Positions 6,324 through 13,823 of a stretch of DNA of 21,691 nt are shown in pieces. The stretch covers positions 1 through 21,691 of the forward strand of contig JASLDD010000083.1 of NCBI GenBank assembly GCA_030151725.1, in the 5' to 3' direction. The notes under the pieces are model-generated. The model did no database searches, was not told the origin of the DNA, and saw nothing but the letters and a program-made list of their open reading frames with translations. Position 1 is the first letter of the stretch. Every line of letters starts with the position of its first letter. Origin of the DNA: Solirubrobacteraceae bacterium (GTDB lineage: Bacteria; Actinomycetota; Thermoleophilia; Solirubrobacterales; Solirubrobacteraceae). The translations under genes and the position numbers were made by a program.

Positions 6324-7741
6324 GCGCGCGGGGGGATGGCGACGCGCTCGCAATCGTCCTGCACACCCACATGCCCTACGTGGAGGGCTTCGGCACATGG
6401 CCCTTTGGCGAGGAGTGGCTGTGGGAGGCGATCGTCGGCTGCTACCTGCCGGTGCTCGATGTGCTTGACAGCGGCGCCCCGCTCACACTGTCGCTGACGC
6501 CCGTCCTGTGCGACCAGCTGGAAGCACCGGGCATCGGCCAGCGCTTCACGGCCTTCGTGGATGGCACACGCCGCGAGACGCACCGCGAGGATGCCGCCGG
6601 GCTGCGGGCAGGAGGGCACGAGGACCTTGCACGCGAGCTCGAGCGCTCCTGGAGGGACTACGAGAAAGCACTCTCGAGCTTTCAGGAGCGCGGCGGAGCG
6701 TTGCTCGATTCGTTCGCTGCGCACGCCCAGTGGACCTCCTCGGCAACCCACGCGGTGCTGCCGCTGCTGGCCAGCGACGCGGGTGTGCGCCTGCAGGTGC
6801 GCGCCGGCGTGCAGGCCCACAGGCGACGCTTCGGCGAGAGCTGGCGCGGTGGCTTCTGGCTGCCGGAGTGCGCCTATGCGCCGTGGCTGGACAGGGCGTT
6901 GGAGGACGCCGGTGTGAGCGCAGTGTGCGTCGAGCTGACCAATCAGCTGGGGCTGGGTTCGGCCGCGCATCTGCGCCCGATTGCCACCGAGGCCGGCTTC
7001 CTGCTCGTGCCGGTGGACCGGGCGACGATGTCGCTGGTGTGGAGCGATCAGGGGTATCCGGCGGCCGGCGCCTACCGCGACTACCACCACCACACCGTCC
7101 ATCACCACACCCCGTGGAACAACAGCGGCGACGCCTACGACCACAACGATGCGCTGGCGCTGGCGCGCGAGCACGCCGCGGACTTCGTCGCCCGTACCCG
7201 AGAGCGTCTGGCGAGCGCAGGCGTGCCCGGCGGGGGGCTTGCGGTCTGCGCGCTCGACACTGAGCTGCTCGGCCACTGGTGGTATGAGGGCGTCGCTTGG
7301 CTTGCGGAGGTTGTCGAGGAGTGCGCGCGCCAGAGCCTTGAGCTCGTGAGCCTGGACGATGCGCTGGAGCGCTTTGAGCCGGCGGCCACCGGCGAGGTGG
7401 CCGTGGCTGAAGCGAGCAGCTGGGGTCTGCACGGCGACCTCTCCACCTGGTCGGCGCCCGCTGTGGGCGGCATGGCGTTTGCCACGCGCGCGGCGGAGCT
7501 GCAGGTGCTGGCAGCCGGTGAGCGGGTGAGCACGTCGGCTGTGCGTGAGCTGCTGGCGCTGCAGGCAAGCGACTGGGCCTTCATGTGCTCGCGTGAGATC
7601 TCCGTGCCGTATGCCCGGGAGCGCTTCGATGGTCATCTACAGGCGCTGGAGCAGGCCCTCGAGCAAGGGTCGCAGGGCGATGCCAGCCGACTGCGAAATC
7701 TTGCCGGTGGCGTCGAGCGCTCCTCGCTGCTTGCCTTCTGA
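6320..7741 (+). CDS. GH57-family alpha-1,4-glucan branching enzyme, Rv3031-like
   Basis: GH57 branching enzymes transfer alpha-1,4 chains to O-6 positions, making alpha-1,6 branches in glycogen-like glucans. The 473-residue product shows the conserved GH57 regions in order: HTHMPY (15-20), GGFWLPECAY (177-186) with the nucleophile Glu183, ALDTELLGHWWYEG (311-324) with the acid Asp313, SWGLHGDLSTW (367-377) and SDWAFMCS (417-424). Rv3031, the closest functional model I know, is about 526 residues. A His-rich stretch, YHHHTVHHH (255-263), lies before the acid-containing region. The GTG at 6320 overlaps the upstream methyltransferase stop (GTGA), so the pair should be translated together. It converges on an acetyltransferase gene 24 bp away. 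The fold and catalytic residues are clear; participation in a methylated-glucan pathway is inferred. Confidence 0.92.
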   Translation: MSARGDGDALAIVLHTHMPYVEGFGTWPFGEEWLWEAIVGCYLPVLDVLDSGAPLTLSLTPVLCDQLEAPGIGQRFTAFVDGTRRETHREDAAGLRAGGHEDLARELERSWRDYEKALSSFQERGGALLDSFAAHAQWTSSATHAVLPLLASDAGVRLQVRAGVQAHRRRFGESWRGGFWLPECAYAPWLDRALEDAGVSAVCVELTNQLGLGSAAHLRPIATEAGFLLVPVDRATMSLVWSDQGYPAAGAYRDYHHHTVHHHTPWNNSGDAYDHNDALALAREHAADFVARTRERLASAGVPGGGLAVCALDTELLGHWWYEGVAWLAEVVEECARQSLELVSLDDALERFEPAATGEVAVAEASSWGLHGDLSTWSAPAVGGMAFATRAAELQVLAAGERVSTSAVRELLALQASDWAFMCSREISVPYARERFDGHLQALEQALEQGSQGDASRLRNLAGGVERSSLLAF

Positions 7742-7750
7742 ATTCCGCTG

Positions 7751-7764
7751 GCGCGCTCGCGCGC
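7751..7764. terminator. Possible bidirectional hairpin between convergent genes
   Basis: GCGCGC-TC-GCGCGC can fold as a five-base-pair GC stem with a CTCG loop. It fills the 24-bp gap between the GH57 stop and the acetyltransferase stop. There is no T-tract on either side, so termination is only suggested by position. Confidence 0.3.
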
Positions 7765-8454
7765 TTACTCCCAGTGCATCCCCTGCGGTGCGTCGCGCAT
7801 GCGGATGACGTTCGCAGGCGATCCCGCCACGACGGCATTGGCAGGAACCTCCTTGGTGACGACTGCGCTCGTCCCGATGATGGCGTTGTCGCCGACGCTC
7901 ACACCGCGCAGCACGCAGGCTCCGTAGCCCATCCACACGTTGTTGCCGATCCGCACGTCGCGCTTGTAGATGCCCTGCAGGCGGATAGGGCGCTCGACCT
8001 CTGTGACGCCATGGTCGAAGTCGATCAGCATGACGCGGTCGGCGATGATGCACTCGCGCCCGATGGACACGTGCTGGAAGGCCGAGATCGTGCACTCCTG
8101 TCCGATCACGGTCTTCGCTCCAATGCTCACCTCGCCCTCGTGCACGCGGATCTTGCATGCATGCCCGATCCACGCCCAGCGCCCGATCTTCAGGGTGGCG
8201 TGGGGTCCGATCTCGAGCTTGACTTTGGGACATATGAAGCAGATGCCGTCGGTCTGCAGGCGCCGGCCGTAGCGGATCTTCAATAGCGCCCACCGTGCGA
8301 TCAGCATGGCGTAGTCGCGGCTCATCATGTGGTTGGCGCGCATGAAGCGCAGGAGTCCGAGCGGTCCACCGCGAAGCGGGGCAGGGGAACGACGAACCTC
8401 CTCAGTGGCCCGGTCGTCGGTGGCGTGGGTAGCGGCTTCGGCAACGAGCTCCAT
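7765..8454 (-). CDS. Left-handed beta-helix (hexapeptide) acyltransferase, Rv3034c-like
   Basis: Residues about 80-215 of the 229-residue product are built from hexapeptide repeats, for example IGPHATLKIGRWAWIG, VSIGAKTVIGQECTIS, VSIGRECIIADRVMLI and VSVGDNAIIGTSAVVT, the signature of the trimeric left-handed beta-helix acetyltransferases. The block DFDHGVTEVERPIRLQGIYK carries the His expected at the acyl-CoA active site, and NNVWMGYGACVLRGV with VVAGSPANVI closes the fold as in maltose/galactoside acetyltransferases. The closest family I recall is mycobacterial Rv3034c, proposed to acylate the methylglucose polysaccharide. The gene converges on the methyltransferase-GH57 pair. An N-terminal extension of about 50 residues precedes the helix. 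Enzyme class is strong, donor (acetyl or longer acyl) and acceptor are inferred. Confidence 0.88.
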   Translation of the reverse strand: MELVAEAATHATDDRATEEVRRSPAPLRGGPLGLLRFMRANHMMSRDYAMLIARWALLKIRYGRRLQTDGICFICPKVKLEIGPHATLKIGRWAWIGHACKIRVHEGEVSIGAKTVIGQECTISAFQHVSIGRECIIADRVMLIDFDHGVTEVERPIRLQGIYKRDVRIGNNVWMGYGACVLRGVSVGDNAIIGTSAVVTKEVPANAVVAGSPANVIRMRDAPQGMHWE

Positions 8455-8464
8455 GGCTGAGCAG

Positions 8465-8470
8465 ATCGTA
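8465..8470 (-). promoter_or_regulatory. Possible -10 element of the acyltransferase gene
   Basis: On the minus strand this reads TACGAT, fitting TANNNT, and ends 10 bases before the ATG at 8454. It would give a leader of only a few bases. No Shine-Dalgarno and no good -35 are visible. Confidence 0.3.
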
Positions 8471-8526
8471 AGGGACCGCTGCCAGGTGCGGCCGAGCGGA
8501 AGCGGGCTTCGCGGTCGACCCCTGCG

Positions 8527-9528
8527 ATGATTGCGCGCTGCATGACCGAGAACTCACTTGCCCAGCGCCTGCTCGATGGAGACCGTCGCGCTTTGGCGCG
8601 CGCCATCACGCTGGTGGAGGACGACCGCCCCGAGGGCTGGGAGCTCGTGCGGGAGGTATATCCACATACGGGCAAAGCGGAGGTCGTCGGCTTCACGGGG
8701 CCACCCGGTGTTGGCAAGTCGACGCTCATCGGCGCCCTCACCAAGGCCCGCCGCGAGGCCGGGCGAAGCGTGGGCGTCCTCTCGATCGACCCTTCCTCGC
8801 CGTTCACACATGGGGCGCTGCTGGGCGACCGCATCCGCCTCACCGAGCACTTCCTCGATCGCGGGGTGTTCATCCGCTCGATGGCCAATCGCGGAGCCCT
8901 TGGCGGACTCTCAGAGGCTGCGCTTCAGGCGGCGCTGCTGCTCGATGCGGCAGGTCGCCAGGATGTGTTCGTGGAGACCGTGGGCGTCGGTCAGGCTGAG
9001 ATAGACATCATCGACCACGCCGACACGATCGTGCTGGTGCTGATGCCCGGATCGGGCGATTCGATCCAGGCGCTGAAGGCGGGCGTGATGGAGATCCCGG
9101 ACGTGATCGTCATCAACAAGGCGGAGCACCCGCTGACGGACACCATGGTGCGCGAGATCCGCGGGGTGCTGTCACTGGCCAACCTCGATCGCACGCCCGA
9201 GGAGGTGCGTGGGAGCTGGCGCGTGCCGATCATCAAGACGGAGGCCACGCGGGGACAGGGGATCGAGGAGCTGGTGTCGAGCCTGCAGGCCCATCGCGAC
9301 CACATCCTGGACGCCGGCCAACTGCTCGAGCGTCGTGCGCGCAACCTGCGCAGCGAGGTCCTTGCGATCGCCACAGCCCGCATGCGCCGAAGGCTGGAGG
9401 AGGATCTGCGCGAGGATCCGGACTTCCAGCGACTGCTCGATGAAGTGGTGGAGCGCAAGCTCGACCCGGCGAGTGCGGCGTCGACGCTGCTTGAGCGCGC
9501 AGCCGGTGTCCAGCAGCCCGTCGAGTAG
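8527..9528 (+). CDS. meaB: Methylmalonyl-CoA mutase-associated GTPase MeaB (ArgK/LAO family)
   Basis: MeaB is a G3E-type P-loop GTPase that gates cobalamin loading and protects B12-dependent acyl-CoA mutases. The 333-residue product carries the family N-terminal helix (LAQRLLDGDRRALARAITLV), Walker A GFTGPPGVGKST (about 55-66), the switch segment DPSSPFTHGALLGDRIRL, the ETVGVGQAE motif, the base-recognition NKAE (113-116 bases-on family, here after IPDVIVI) and a C-terminal dimerisation arm (RRRLEEDLREDPDFQRLL). The ATG at 8527 gives the longest form; an in-frame ATG at 8542 (MTENSLAQ) is equally likely because neither has a ribosome site. A B12-binding mutase subunit lies 6.5 kb downstream, so the partner enzyme is encoded at least partly nearby. 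The Ddn-like gene follows by 12 bp. Confidence 0.95.
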   Translation: MIARCMTENSLAQRLLDGDRRALARAITLVEDDRPEGWELVREVYPHTGKAEVVGFTGPPGVGKSTLIGALTKARREAGRSVGVLSIDPSSPFTHGALLGDRIRLTEHFLDRGVFIRSMANRGALGGLSEAALQAALLLDAAGRQDVFVETVGVGQAEIDIIDHADTIVLVLMPGSGDSIQALKAGVMEIPDVIVINKAEHPLTDTMVREIRGVLSLANLDRTPEEVRGSWRVPIIKTEATRGQGIEELVSSLQAHRDHILDAGQLLERRARNLRSEVLAIATARMRRRLEEDLREDPDFQRLLDEVVERKLDPASAASTLLERAAGVQQPVE

Positions 9529-9531
9529 GCT
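9526..9531 (+). promoter_or_regulatory. Possible -10 element of the Ddn-like gene
   Basis: TAGGCT overlaps the meaB stop codon and ends 9 bases before the ATG at 9541, the same spacing as in front of rpmE in this window. The gene lacks a clear Shine-Dalgarno. Cotranscription with meaB remains the simpler alternative. Confidence 0.25.
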
Positions 9532-9540
9532 GCGCCGGTC

Positions 9541-9993
9541 ATGGACTACCTGGATCTCGCCGACCGCAGCTGGCCGCTGCTCGGGCGCCTGATGGCCGGC
9601 CACACAGCCCTCTACCGAGCGACCAACGGGCGCATCGGTCACCGCGTGCCGGGTGCGCCGCCGATGCTGCTGCTCGATCATGTGGGGGCCAAGAGCGGGA
9701 CACGACGCACGAGCCCGCTGGTGTACGGCGAGGACGGCCAGAACCTCGTGCTGGTGGCATCCAAGGGTGGCTTCCCGAAGAACCCGGCATGGCTTCACAA
9801 CCTTCGCGCCCACCCTGACACGACTGTCCAGGTCGGCTCACGGCACGTTGAAGTGCATGCGCGTGTGGCCGAAGGCGAGGAGCGTGCGCGCCTGTGGCCG
9901 TTGATGGTGGGTGTGTACCCCGGCTATGAAAGCTATCGCCGTCGTACCGAGCGCGAGATACCGCTCGTGGTGCTCGAGCCGCGACCGTCGTAA
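9541..9993 (+). CDS. Ddn-like nitroreductase-family deazaflavin (F420)-dependent protein
   Basis: The 150-residue product matches the F420H2-dependent quinone reductase family of split beta-barrel proteins, whose best-known member is M. tuberculosis Ddn. Visible features are GHRVPGAPPMLLLDHVGAKS, the SGTRRTSPLVYGEDGQNLVL block that forms the barrel core and phosphate-binding site, SKGGFPKNPAWLHNLRAHPD, which is the most conserved stretch in the family, and the C-terminal YPGYESYRRRTEREIPLVVLEP. Members use reduced F420 to reduce menaquinone or small electrophiles and sit at or near the membrane. It follows meaB by 12 bp. Its presence implies that the organism makes F420, which supports an actinobacterial origin. 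The exact substrate is unknown. Confidence 0.9.
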   Translation: MDYLDLADRSWPLLGRLMAGHTALYRATNGRIGHRVPGAPPMLLLDHVGAKSGTRRTSPLVYGEDGQNLVLVASKGGFPKNPAWLHNLRAHPDTTVQVGSRHVEVHARVAEGEERARLWPLMVGVYPGYESYRRRTEREIPLVVLEPRPS

Positions 9994-10039
9994 CGCAAGG
10001 CTGCGAACGCAGCTGGCGTAACCGAGCAGCGTGGCGCTG

Positions 10040-11188
10040 TCAGGCGCCGAGCGCGCGCGCGATCACCATCTGCTGCACCTCGTCGGTGCCCTCGCCGATG
10101 GTGAGGATCTTGGCGTCGCGGTAGAAGCGGCACACGGGGTACTCCTCGATGAAGCCGTAGCCGCCGTGGATCTGGACGGCCTCCTCGGCGCAGCGCACGG
10201 CCAGGCGGCCGGTCTTGAGCTTGGCCTGGGCTGCTGTGAGGGTGAAGTTGCGTTCGGCGTCCTTCTCAAGAGCCGCTTTGTAGACCAGCAGTCGGGCAGC
10301 CACGATCTCGGTGGACATGTCTGCAAGCTTGCTCTGGATGGCCTGGAACTTGGAGATCGGCTTGCCGAAGGCGCGGCGCTCCTTGGCGTACTTGAGCGCC
10401 TCGTCAAGCGCCCCCTGAGCCAGGCCCACGCCCATTGCGGCCACGCCGATGCGGCCGATGTCGAGGATGTGCAGGAACTGCTTGAAGCCGGCGCCGCGCG
10501 GGCCGAGCAGGTTCTCCTCGGGTACGCGGCATTCATCGAAGGTCAGTGGGCGGGTGTCGGAGGCGTTCCAGCCCATCTTGCGGTAGGGCTCTCCCTGCTC
10601 GTAGCCGGGGGTCCCGTTGGGGACGATGATGTTGGAGATCTCCTTGCCCGCAGCGTCGTCCCCGCCGGTGACGGCGGTGATGCAGACGAGGCCCGAGATG
10701 TCGGTGCCGGCGTTGGTGATGAACTGCTTGGCGCCGTCGATCACCCACTCGCCGCTGTCGAGGCGGGCGCGGGTGCGCGTGTTGCCGGCGTCGGATCCCG
10801 CCTCGGGCTCTGTCAAGCCGAAGGCCCCCAGGCGCTCGCCAGAGCAGAGGCGGGGCATCCACTCGCGCTTTTGCTCCTCGCTGCCGAACAGGTACAGCGG
10901 CTGGGTCCCCAGTGAGGTGTGCGCGCACAGCGTGATCGCCACCGAGGAGTCGATTCGCGTGAGCTCCTCCACGGCGATCGCGTACGCAAGCGTGTCCCCG
11001 CCGGCTCCCCCGTACTCCTCGGGGAAGGGGATGCCCATCAGGTTGAGCTTCCCCAGCTTCTCAACGATCTCGTAAGGAAAGGACTTGGTCCTGTCCAGCT
11101 CCTCGGCCACCGGCGCCACCTCGCCCTCGGCGAATTCCCTGACGGTGCGACGGATCAGCTCGTGGTCGCTTGAGAGGTCGAAGTTCAT
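10040..11188 (-). CDS. Acyl-CoA dehydrogenase
   Basis: This flavoenzyme introduces the trans-2 double bond in acyl-CoA and hands electrons to ETF, whose genes lie 5-7 kb away. The 382-residue product has family-typical length and order: N-terminal helical domain (DHELIRRTVREFAEGEVAP, 8-26), the FAD/substrate loop GLTEPEAGSD (124-133), EWVIDGAKQFITNA (147-160), ERRAFGKPISKFQAIQ (270-285) and CAEEAVQIHGGYGF (333-346). The catalytic base is Glu366 in IGEGTDEVQ, in the position used by short-chain and most bacterial enzymes. The start is set at ATG 11188 (MNFDLSS), where homologues begin; an in-frame ATG at 11200 is possible. A longer open frame up to 11530 runs antisense to a hydrolase gene and is not used. 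Chain-length or branched-chain preference cannot be read. Confidence 0.95.
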   Translation of the reverse strand: MNFDLSSDHELIRRTVREFAEGEVAPVAEELDRTKSFPYEIVEKLGKLNLMGIPFPEEYGGAGGDTLAYAIAVEELTRIDSSVAITLCAHTSLGTQPLYLFGSEEQKREWMPRLCSGERLGAFGLTEPEAGSDAGNTRTRARLDSGEWVIDGAKQFITNAGTDISGLVCITAVTGGDDAAGKEISNIIVPNGTPGYEQGEPYRKMGWNASDTRPLTFDECRVPEENLLGPRGAGFKQFLHILDIGRIGVAAMGVGLAQGALDEALKYAKERRAFGKPISKFQAIQSKLADMSTEIVAARLLVYKAALEKDAERNFTLTAAQAKLKTGRLAVRCAEEAVQIHGGYGFIEEYPVCRFYRDAKILTIGEGTDEVQQMVIARALGA

Positions 11189-11233
11189 GACGCCCGCCAT
11201 TCTCACACGTCGCGTCTGGAAGGATGTCCACGC

Positions 11234-12034
11234 ATGGCTCGCACGCGTCTGATCCTCGACTTCCTCACACGCGGGCAGAGCTACCGATATGGCCCGCATC
11301 GCTCTCAGCGCGCCGACCTCTACCTGCCGCTGGGCGCAGGACCGCATCCTTTGATGGTCGTGATCCACGGAGGCTCGTGGCACCGCCGCTACGGCAAGGT
11401 CGTGATGCGTGGGCTCGCCGCGGACCTGGTGCGGCGCGGATGGGCGGTGTGGAACATCGAGTACCGACGTCTGGGGGAGGGGGGAGGCTGGCCGATGACC
11501 TTCCAGGACGTCGCCGCCGCAGTCGATCACCTAACCGAGATCGATGCGCCTGTGGACCTCGACAGCGTGAGCGTCCTCGGGCACTCGGCGGGCGGCCATC
11601 TGGCGTTGTGGGCGGCCAGCCGCGAGCGCTTTCCGGATGGGATGCTCGGCTCTCAGCCGCGCGTGGCGCTCAAGCGCGCCATCGGCCAGGCAGCTGTGTG
11701 CGATCTGGCGGGCGCCTACCGCCTGTGGCGGGGAGGTGCCGCCAAGCTGCTGATGGGTGGCGGACCGGAGCAGGTGCCCGAGCGATACGCCGTCGGCGAT
11801 CCGCTCGCGCATGTGCCGCTCGATCTACCCGTGCTGCTCGTGCACGGGGTGCTCGATGAAACGGTGTCCGTCGAGCTCAGCCGGCGCTACACCAGCGAGT
11901 CCCAGGACGCGGGCGGGCAGGTCGAGCTCGTCGAAATCGACGGCGATCAAGGGCGCCATCGAGCGCACATCGACCCACGCGGCGAGGCTTGGGCGGCTGT
12001 GGTGCAGTGGCTGCGCGAGCCGGTCAGCGTGTGA
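11234..12034 (+). CDS. Alpha/beta hydrolase (esterase/BD-FAE-like)
   Basis: The 266-residue product has an HGGSW oxyanion-hole motif (45-49), as in the hormone-sensitive-lipase and kynurenine-formamidase-like branches, a nucleophile elbow GHSAGG with Ser118, a likely acid Asp208 in HGVLDETV and a likely catalytic His242 in RHRAHID. This makes a serine carboxylesterase or arylformamidase-type hydrolase likely, acting in the cytoplasm because no signal peptide is present. The sequence GGAAGGA at 11218-11224 lies 9 bases before the ATG at 11234 and fixes the start; another ATG at 11224 is out of frame. It is divergent from the acyl-CoA dehydrogenase with under 50 bp between them and convergent with pepA. 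The natural substrate is unknown. Confidence 0.88.
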   Translation: MARTRLILDFLTRGQSYRYGPHRSQRADLYLPLGAGPHPLMVVIHGGSWHRRYGKVVMRGLAADLVRRGWAVWNIEYRRLGEGGGWPMTFQDVAAAVDHLTEIDAPVDLDSVSVLGHSAGGHLALWAASRERFPDGMLGSQPRVALKRAIGQAAVCDLAGAYRLWRGGAAKLLMGGGPEQVPERYAVGDPLAHVPLDLPVLLVHGVLDETVSVELSRRYTSESQDAGGQVELVEIDGDQGRHRAHIDPRGEAWAAVVQWLREPVSV

Positions 12035-12105
12035 GTCGCGATGGCGCAGCCGAGGAGCATGATGCGCTTGTTCTCAGTGCTCTCGTCCTCAGTGTCGTCT
12101 CGCCA

Positions 12106-12139
12106 CGAACGCTGTATAGCCATGGTTGCACAGCGTTCG
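12106..12139. terminator. 10-bp perfect inverted repeat between convergent hydrolase and pepA genes
   Basis: CGAACGCTGT (12106-12115) and ACAGCGTTCG (12130-12139) are exact complements separated by 14 bases. The element lies in the 155-bp gap where the hydrolase (+) and pepA (-) genes converge, the expected place for a bidirectional terminator. There is no T-tract on either side, so a Rho-independent mechanism is not certain; a protein-binding site is an alternative. Confidence 0.45.
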
Positions 12140-12189
12140 CAAACAGACATACATCCCCAGGCCGCCCCCCAGCCCCAGGATGACCGAGC

Positions 12190-13647
12190 TCAGCTGGTGA
12201 AGGACCTGGCGAGCTGTACGAGCAGCCGCACGGCATAGCCCGAAGCGCCCTTGCCCACGTAGGGGCGATCTAGATCCCAGGCGCTGCCGGCGATGTCGAG
12301 ATGCGCCCAGGGCACGTCGCCGACGAAGTTGGAGAGGAAGCTGCCGCCGACGATAGTGCCGGCCTTGCGCGCTTCGGGCGCGTTGTCGAGATCGGCGTAC
12401 TTGCCCTTGATCAGCTCGTCGTACTCCTCGTGCAGCGGCAGGCGCCAAACGATCTCCCCTGTGTGATCTCCGGCAGCCACGACCTGCGCAGCCAGCTCGT
12501 CGTCGTTGCTCATCAGCCCGGCGTATGTGGAGCCGAGGGCGACGATGACAGCACCGGTCAGAGTCGCGAGGTCGACGATGCGCTCGGCGCCTTCTGCCAC
12601 GGCGTGACAGAGACAGTCGGCGAGCACCAGTCGACCCTCGGCGTCGGTGTTGTTGACCTCGATGGTCTTGCCGTTGGCGGCGGTGACGATGTCGCCGGGC
12701 TTGATCGAGCGGCCGCTGGGAAGGTTCTCGGTGGCTCCGATGACGGCGACGATCTTGACGGGCAGCTGCAGTCGTGCGATCGCAGAGACGGCCTCGATCA
12801 CGGCGGCTCCGCCCGACATGTCGAACTTCATCTCGGCCATCTTGGCTCCGGGCTTCAGCGAGATGCCGCCGCTGTCGAAGGTCACGGCCTTTCCGACGAA
12901 GCCCAGCGTGGGACCGGCGCTGTCGCCGGGTCCGTCGTAGGTGATGGTGATCAGGGCCGGCTCCTGCTCGGAGCCTTGTGCCACAGCCGCAAATGCGCCC
13001 ATGCCCCGCGCGATGATCTGCTCGCGGCCCTCCACCTCTACAGACAGGCTGGGGATCTCGCTCCCCAGCGCCTTGGCGTATTCGCCAAGTGCCGTCGGAG
13101 TGAGGTCGTTGCCGGGCCGGTTCTGGAGGTCACGAGCACGGTTGACGGCCTCGCCGACCAACGCGGCCTCGGCGACGACACCATCCAGATCAGGACCGGC
13201 GACGATCAGGGTCTCGAGGTGCTTGGGTGGGGCATCCGCGTCGGCGGGCTCGCCGGCGCTCGACTTGTGCAGATCGAATCGGTAGTCGCCGATGATGGTG
13301 CCCTCCACGAGGGCGCCGGCGATAGCCGGCGGGCTGTCGGCCGGTAGCGCCCAGCAGAGCGCACGGGTGGAGATCTCACGGGCGCGTGCTCCAACCACCG
13401 AAGCGGCCACGCGAGCACGCTCGGGGGTGAAGTCCGCGCGGGTGCCAAGGCCGACCAGCAGCCAGCGCTTGCCGTCGGCGTGAGCAAGCGCCAAGGACTT
13501 GAAGGACTTGCGCGCCTCACCTGAGGCCAACAGCTCCTCCAATGCGGGAGGTGTCTCAGGCGGGAGACCTTCACCGTCGAAGATGCCGATCGCGACGGTG
13601 TCCGCGTCGCTGCTCGAAGGGGGTTGGGCAATCGCGGATATTTGCAT
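12190..13647 (-). CDS. pepA: Leucyl aminopeptidase PepA (M17 family)
   Basis: M17 aminopeptidases are hexameric two-metal enzymes that remove N-terminal amino acids from peptides in the cytosol. The 485-residue product has all metal and catalytic residues: Lys253 and Asp258 in VGKAVTFDSGG, Lys265, Asp276 in KFDMSGGAA, and the NTDAEGRL signature (333-340) with Asp335, Glu337 and Arg339. The N-terminal macro-like domain (about 1-160) is present, and the length agrees with family norms. The ATG at 13647 (MQISAIAQ) is chosen because homologues begin with a short beta strand; an open frame extends 71 residues further upstream but is Arg-rich and unlike the family. It is divergent from the thiolase gene with a 176-bp spacer. 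In some bacteria PepA also binds DNA; nothing here indicates that. Confidence 0.95.
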   Translation of the reverse strand: MQISAIAQPPSSSDADTVAIGIFDGEGLPPETPPALEELLASGEARKSFKSLALAHADGKRWLLVGLGTRADFTPERARVAASVVGARAREISTRALCWALPADSPPAIAGALVEGTIIGDYRFDLHKSSAGEPADADAPPKHLETLIVAGPDLDGVVAEAALVGEAVNRARDLQNRPGNDLTPTALGEYAKALGSEIPSLSVEVEGREQIIARGMGAFAAVAQGSEQEPALITITYDGPGDSAGPTLGFVGKAVTFDSGGISLKPGAKMAEMKFDMSGGAAVIEAVSAIARLQLPVKIVAVIGATENLPSGRSIKPGDIVTAANGKTIEVNNTDAEGRLVLADCLCHAVAEGAERIVDLATLTGAVIVALGSTYAGLMSNDDELAAQVVAAGDHTGEIVWRLPLHEEYDELIKGKYADLDNAPEARKAGTIVGGSFLSNFVGDVPWAHLDIAGSAWDLDRPYVGKGASGYAVRLLVQLARSFTS

Positions 13648-13823
13648 TGGCGCCACGATATCCAGCTCGGGCACGGCTCGCCGGCATGGTCCCGGCATCC
13701 TCTGCGCGAGACAGCTCGGGCAGGCGAGCGACCGCGACGTGGCCATGGGGAGCGGGCGGGCGTCCACTACCATTCTCCCTCGTCCTGTCCCTTTCGCACG
13801 ACCTTTAGGAGAGAGCCGCTCTA
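13648..13823. other. Divergent spacer between pepA and thiolase, with an 11-bp direct repeat
   Basis: This 176-bp gap must carry the promoters for pepA (-) and probably the thiolase operon (+). CAGCTCGGGCA occurs twice in the same orientation, at 13663-13673 and 13712-13722, 49 bp apart. AGGAG at 13807-13811 is the thiolase ribosome site. I see no convincing -35/-10 pair for either direction. Confidence 0.4.

Noticed and set aside
6215..7636. 473-codon open frame antisense to the GH57 gene
   Set aside because: GC-rich shadow frame; its composition is Arg/Gln/His-heavy with no recognisable domain, while the plus strand has all GH57 motifs.
10031..10915. 294-codon open frame antisense to the acyl-CoA dehydrogenase
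   Set aside because: Mirror frame of a well-conserved gene, with repetitive Gly/Ala/Leu/Asp composition and no domain.
11189..11530. In-frame upstream extension of the acyl-CoA dehydrogenase (minus strand)
   Set aside because: It runs antisense through the start of the hydrolase gene, has no family similarity, and homologues start at MNFDLSS.
11947..12150. 67-codon minus-strand frame (MSVCERC...) over the hydrolase 3' end
   Set aside because: Overlaps the hydrolase coding sequence, and the high G/C third positions there can come from the opposite strand's codon structure.
12301..13347. 348-codon open frame antisense to pepA
   Set aside because: Shadow of the conserved M17 coding frame; no motif and Gly/Asp/Val-biased translation.
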